A stretch of 64,000 bases of DNA, from positions 115,692 to 179,691 of the forward strand of contig MU394132.1 of assembly GCA_022578605.1 (NCBI GenBank), in the 5' to 3' direction. Source of the DNA: Camillea tinctor. Lineage: Eukaryota; Ascomycota; Sordariomycetes; Xylariales; Xylariaceae. Position numbers and translations under genes: made by a program. This document shows positions 60,716-64,000 of this stretch, piece after piece (the stretch's first letter is position 1; every line of letters starts with the position of its first letter). The notes below the pieces were generated by a model. That model was not told the origin of the DNA. It searched no databases and saw only the letters and a list, made by a program, of their open reading frames with translations.

Positions 60716-61537
60716 ATATATTACCCTATGTATGAGGATATTTAGCGTAGGTAGTATGCAGCTGAGCAGGGGCAGAGTGACACTATAATCCTGCAATACT
60801 ACTACATACTATATACTCACACCTAAACTGTTTCTTGCGTTCCCCCCAGGTTCAAGATTTTGCCTGATCTTGCCTGGTCTGGCTAGTCTCTGTTACCCGG
60901 GCGAGGTGATTATAGCTACTACCTATAACGAAGCCAAAAACCATAACAGACCGCAGTGTCCTGTCATATAATCCCGATTCATACTTCCACACATATATAC
61001 TACGCCATGCATGAGACATGTCACGTACATAACACTGATCAGCACGATTTGCGATCCGTCATCTCAAATGTGGTTCGATTGGAACTTTGGTGTTCCGCCC
61101 TTTTAACCTATACACCTTGTGTGTATGTACAAAAGTGTCAGGGGTTTGAGAATTAGGACAAGGCCACGTCACTTTGAAAACAAAAAGCTTCTAGAAGATC
61201 GTATATAATCTGCTCCATGAAGATCAGAAGCTAGGGTTATTGACTAGTGTCTACCCTATCAGATCAGCTGTACAGGGGTTTTCCTGTGTCTTACAAAGGT
61301 TACTAGCGCTATTCTCGAGGGAAAGGGTAGTATATAGTAGGGGCATATGATGAGGAACCGCCTGGGTTAGCGCTATTGTGAGAGATAGCGGCCGCGGGGC
61401 CGCTCTCTTGGATGGGCATGTAGATGGCCTAGTTCAACTTCCTTCAAGTCCGGTTTCGCTTCTTTTGTTTTGCGTCCATCTGAGCAGATCATAATCTCTG
61501 ATGTGCCATCATCTGTCATTGGGTGTCGACGATATTC

Positions 61538-63538
61538 CTAACTTGCCGTCGCATCTTCGCACAACACATCATTCTGCGGGACATATCCTGCAGAGCTTAG
61601 TTCAGCTAGTCTAGGGGCGGCTGCCGTGCTCTCCTTTCTCTTCAGCCCCCCTGCCTTTAGCCTTCGAGACCTCTGATATGCTCTCTCAATCTCGTACTCC
61701 ACCGCACATCTAATCTTCAATGCGCATATTGCCGGCCATACGCTTCTTTCGCCACGTAGGATCCAGTAGTCTAGCGTTTCTCGGGTAGGCGTTTCGAGTA
61801 GACGGACAAAGTCACTCGACGTTACTTTAGGTACAAGCATCATGCTCGCCCCGGGGACTTCCTCATCCACCAGGAACCTGCGCATGTTAGCGGGCAGTAG
61901 TCCCAAGATATCCAGTTGCCTGAGACGGTGGCGTAACTCCAGGCCTACGATTCTGAATAGATGTGCGGTCAACTGCGCTCGCTTATGACGAGCAGTAAAG
62001 AGGGAGGGCCCATGCATGTCGGACTCGAGGAAAGGGATCAAGTACGGGCGAGCCTGGCTCACGATGAAGTGGTTGACATTAAAGAGCTGGGAAATTCGTG
62101 ATAAGGGTGACTTGCGATCCTTATCCGATACATGCGTCCAGGAACGAAAGGTGTTATCGGGCGCCCATGGCACAATTTCACCGTCTACATCTTTGCAGAG
62201 TACGGTCGTCTGTCTGCTCCCGTAGAGCGAGGGGTTCGAAGCATTGGATGCCACGGCAGCGGTCCAGATTAGCTATCTGTCGTCAGTACACTTCTACGTC
62301 CTTGACATCAAGTTGCACTATCATCAGACTCACCACGTTAGGAGCTGTGAGATAATTCAATAGGGTAGGAATCCCATCCTGGGGTGCTGCCGCCAGGGTA
62401 ATGTTCAGAACTCGTTTGCTCCGGTTGTACGCCTCTTCGAAGGTGAGATCACCAACGTTGGCCTTGACACACTCTTCCAAGACTTTGACGTCTAAAAAAT
62501 AGCCCTCGCGCCAGAACCGAAGGATCCGGCGGAACAGGGTCTCACATCTGGTGCCGGCGAAGGATGTCCATTTATGATGACTATGGACCTGCTGATCATG
62601 TGTCGCGAAAGCAGATAGATCGATCCCATCTCCCTTGAGGACACGGGGTAGCTCGTCCTCGGTGTGGATCGCCACAAGGCTCGCGATCAAGGCACCGGTG
62701 GCAGTTCCGGTGATGATGCGTGGAAGAAGGCCTTGCAGGAATAATGCCTTCACAACACCTAGATGACACAGGCCAAAGATAGCACCGCCTTGCAACACTA
62801 GAGTGCTTCGGCCAAACCCCTGTCTGGAGTCATGTAAGAAATCAAGCTTCTGCTGTATCGGCAACGTGTATACCCCATTGTCGTTATCATTGTCGCTGTC
62901 TTGGAGAGGTGTGCCCCCCTGGGCATTAATGTCTTCAACAGCGCCAGCCAACTGAGCAATGTACTCTTCTATCAAGTACTTGGTGCCGGCGAAAGCTTGG
63001 TTGTAGAGCTTAGGGGATGTGATGTTACCTAGGTTGCGAACAAGGCCTGAGCGTATGAGGTCGAGCAGGGATTGTAGGTCGTTGTCCTTGCGGGCGGTGA
63101 TGATGGAGTTGAGACGATGGTTGATCAGCGCCCAATCGTACGATTGCGAGGACGGGTCGTTGCGCCTAACGAACAGGTTACGATATTAGCGCTCTGCCAT
63201 CTTTACGGAGAAGTTGAAACGTGTGATTCCATGTTTATGTCCTTCTGTGATGGTGGTGTTGGTGTTGGTGATAACCAACCAAAGACTCAATTCTTTGATA
63301 TTATCTAGTTGAAGAGCCGCGTGCTCCCATTCCTCGAAGACCTCAGCATTCCGTAAATAATCGAGCCATTCGTCTGCTGGACTTCGTGTTCTCCATCGGC
63401 CCAGGAGTTTCTGCGACACGGTGGTGGTAAGTAAGGTAAGCGGACAGACAATCTCACTTTACTTACCTTGTACCAGAAATAGAAAACCTCCACGAGCAGA
63501 GAACAGAGAGCGACGACTATTCCGAGTATGGAAGCCAT
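61538..63538 (-). CDS. Patatin-domain (TGL-type) lipid hydrolase-like protein, 4 exons
   Basis: Exons complement(61538..62272, 62334..63165, 63280..63410, 63467..63538) give 589 residues. A hydrophobic N-terminal segment (LGIVVALCSLLVEVFYFWY) may anchor it to ER or lipid droplets. The DUF3336 region follows (DEWLDYLRNAEVFEEW, YDWALINHRLNSIITAR). The patatin domain has STLVLQGGAIFGLCHLGVVK for the oxyanion loop. Where GXSXG is expected it reads GTATG (residues 221-225), so the nucleophile serine is missing. The second catalytic element reads DVDGE (Asp about 375). Yeast Tgl3/4/5 are triacylglycerol lipases with this architecture. I recall fungal 'probable lipid hydrolase' orthologues with the same GTATG, so it may be a conserved non-hydrolytic paralogue. 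Intron 2 uses a weak GTTGGT donor. Confidence 0.88.
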
Positions 63539-64000
63539 CACTGTAACAGCCTGTCTGTAACGGATTTATGATGGCAAATTCGGTTGGGTTGAAGAGGAAA
63601 TAGAATTTGGAATCAGAATTGGAATCAGAATCGCAATCGCAATCGAAACCAGCTTTGCCATTATTATCCTGTATTAACGATGGTGGTTGATGATAATCAA
63701 GGTGTCTTATATACATTTCATGTTGCCAATCTTTAATAGTGAGATAAAGTAAAATAAAAGGGGAAAAGGTTAAAAGGTAAGAAGTTGTTATTGTTGTTGT
63801 ACGACCGATTGTTAATAGCTTGAGGACTTAGCGATTCAAAGTTTAAGATTGGCTTCTTCACATGTGAAAGAGCACCCTAACCCCGGACCCCGAAACAGCT
63901 TTGAATACGGTTGACCATAGCGCATTGTTGGAAAAAACTCATTTTCTATAACTAGGCATACCCCATATCCTTATTTTTCTACTTTCTTTAAATACATAAA
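63539..64000. other. Promoter side of the patatin gene, to the window edge
   Basis: AT-rich upstream sequence. Close to the start (63605-63650) lies a tandem stretch of GAATCA/CAATCG-like hexamers in the presumed 5' leader. No further gene is visible. Confidence 0.5.

Larger units (their letters stand above)
56078..61537. other. 5.5-kb region without a supported gene
   Basis: The longest gene-free stretch in the window. It holds a (GT)n run (56140-56154), a (CT)n run (59931-59949), a CTAC/CCTA tandem tract (60689-60715), GGCCT-rich repeats (59568-59605) and many TAGGTA words. Short ORFs (for example 58166-58387) show no family resemblance. Confidence 0.5.

Overview
The window is nuclear DNA of a filamentous ascomycete (Pezizomycotina, probably a Sordariomycete; that rank is an inference). 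Genes on both strands carry short GT-AG introns of about 50-220 bases. The Zn2Cys6 regulator, PalC, the CorA-like protein and the basic AT-hook protein are all of fungal type. Intergenic DNA is long, with homopolymer runs and many TAGGTA/CTACCT-type words. I saw no tRNA, rRNA or CRISPR array and no bacterial-type operon. Exon structures were assembled by hand from splice sites and protein homology recalled from memory, so every exon join needs transcript support.

Layout. 0-6.1 kb: an HSL-type esterase (-), a foldback/MITE-like inverted-repeat element, a secreted FAD-linked oxidase (-), and COX17 (+), whose three short exons make it nearly invisible as an ORF. 6.1-10.3 kb: no convincing gene. 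10.3-19 kb: an MFS sugar transporter (+), a possible 63-residue membrane microprotein, an SDHAF1/Sdh6-type LYR protein (+), a long disordered protein (+) and an AflR-type Zn2Cys6 regulator (+). 19-23 kb: non-coding. 23.1-24.3 kb: the ERV29/SURF4 cargo receptor (+). 27.6-31.7 kb: ALG6 (-) and palC (+), divergent. 32.1-34.5 kb: an RBR E3 ubiquitin ligase (-). 36.2-41 kb: an AKR7-like aldo-keto reductase (+) and a CorA-like membrane protein (+). 42.4-48.3 kb: a basic AT-hook protein (+), an FAH-family hydrolase (-) and ERB1 (+). 51.7-56.1 kb: two unrecognised proteins (-) and a possible gene relic between them. 61.5-63.5 kb: a patatin-domain protein (-). The last 0.46 kb is non-coding.

Most genes are housekeeping and serve separate pathways: mitochondrial complex II and IV assembly, N-glycan glucosylation, ER-to-Golgi export, alkaline pH signalling, ribosome biogenesis and lipid metabolism. 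The FAD oxidase, MFS transporter, AflR-like regulator, AKR and FAH hydrolase are families often found in metabolite clusters. Here they are kilobases apart and interleaved with housekeeping genes, so I do not call a cluster.

The most checkable observations are these: a stop-free 51-base (3n) intron in palC that reads through in frame; an inverted pair of PacC-type GCCAAG sites between alg6 and palC; a patatin-domain protein with GTATG where the catalytic GXSXG should be; a CorA-like protein without the GMN motif; a TA-flanked 0.6-kb foldback element; and scattered protein-like segments at 53.9-54.7 kb. I found no clearly new biological system.
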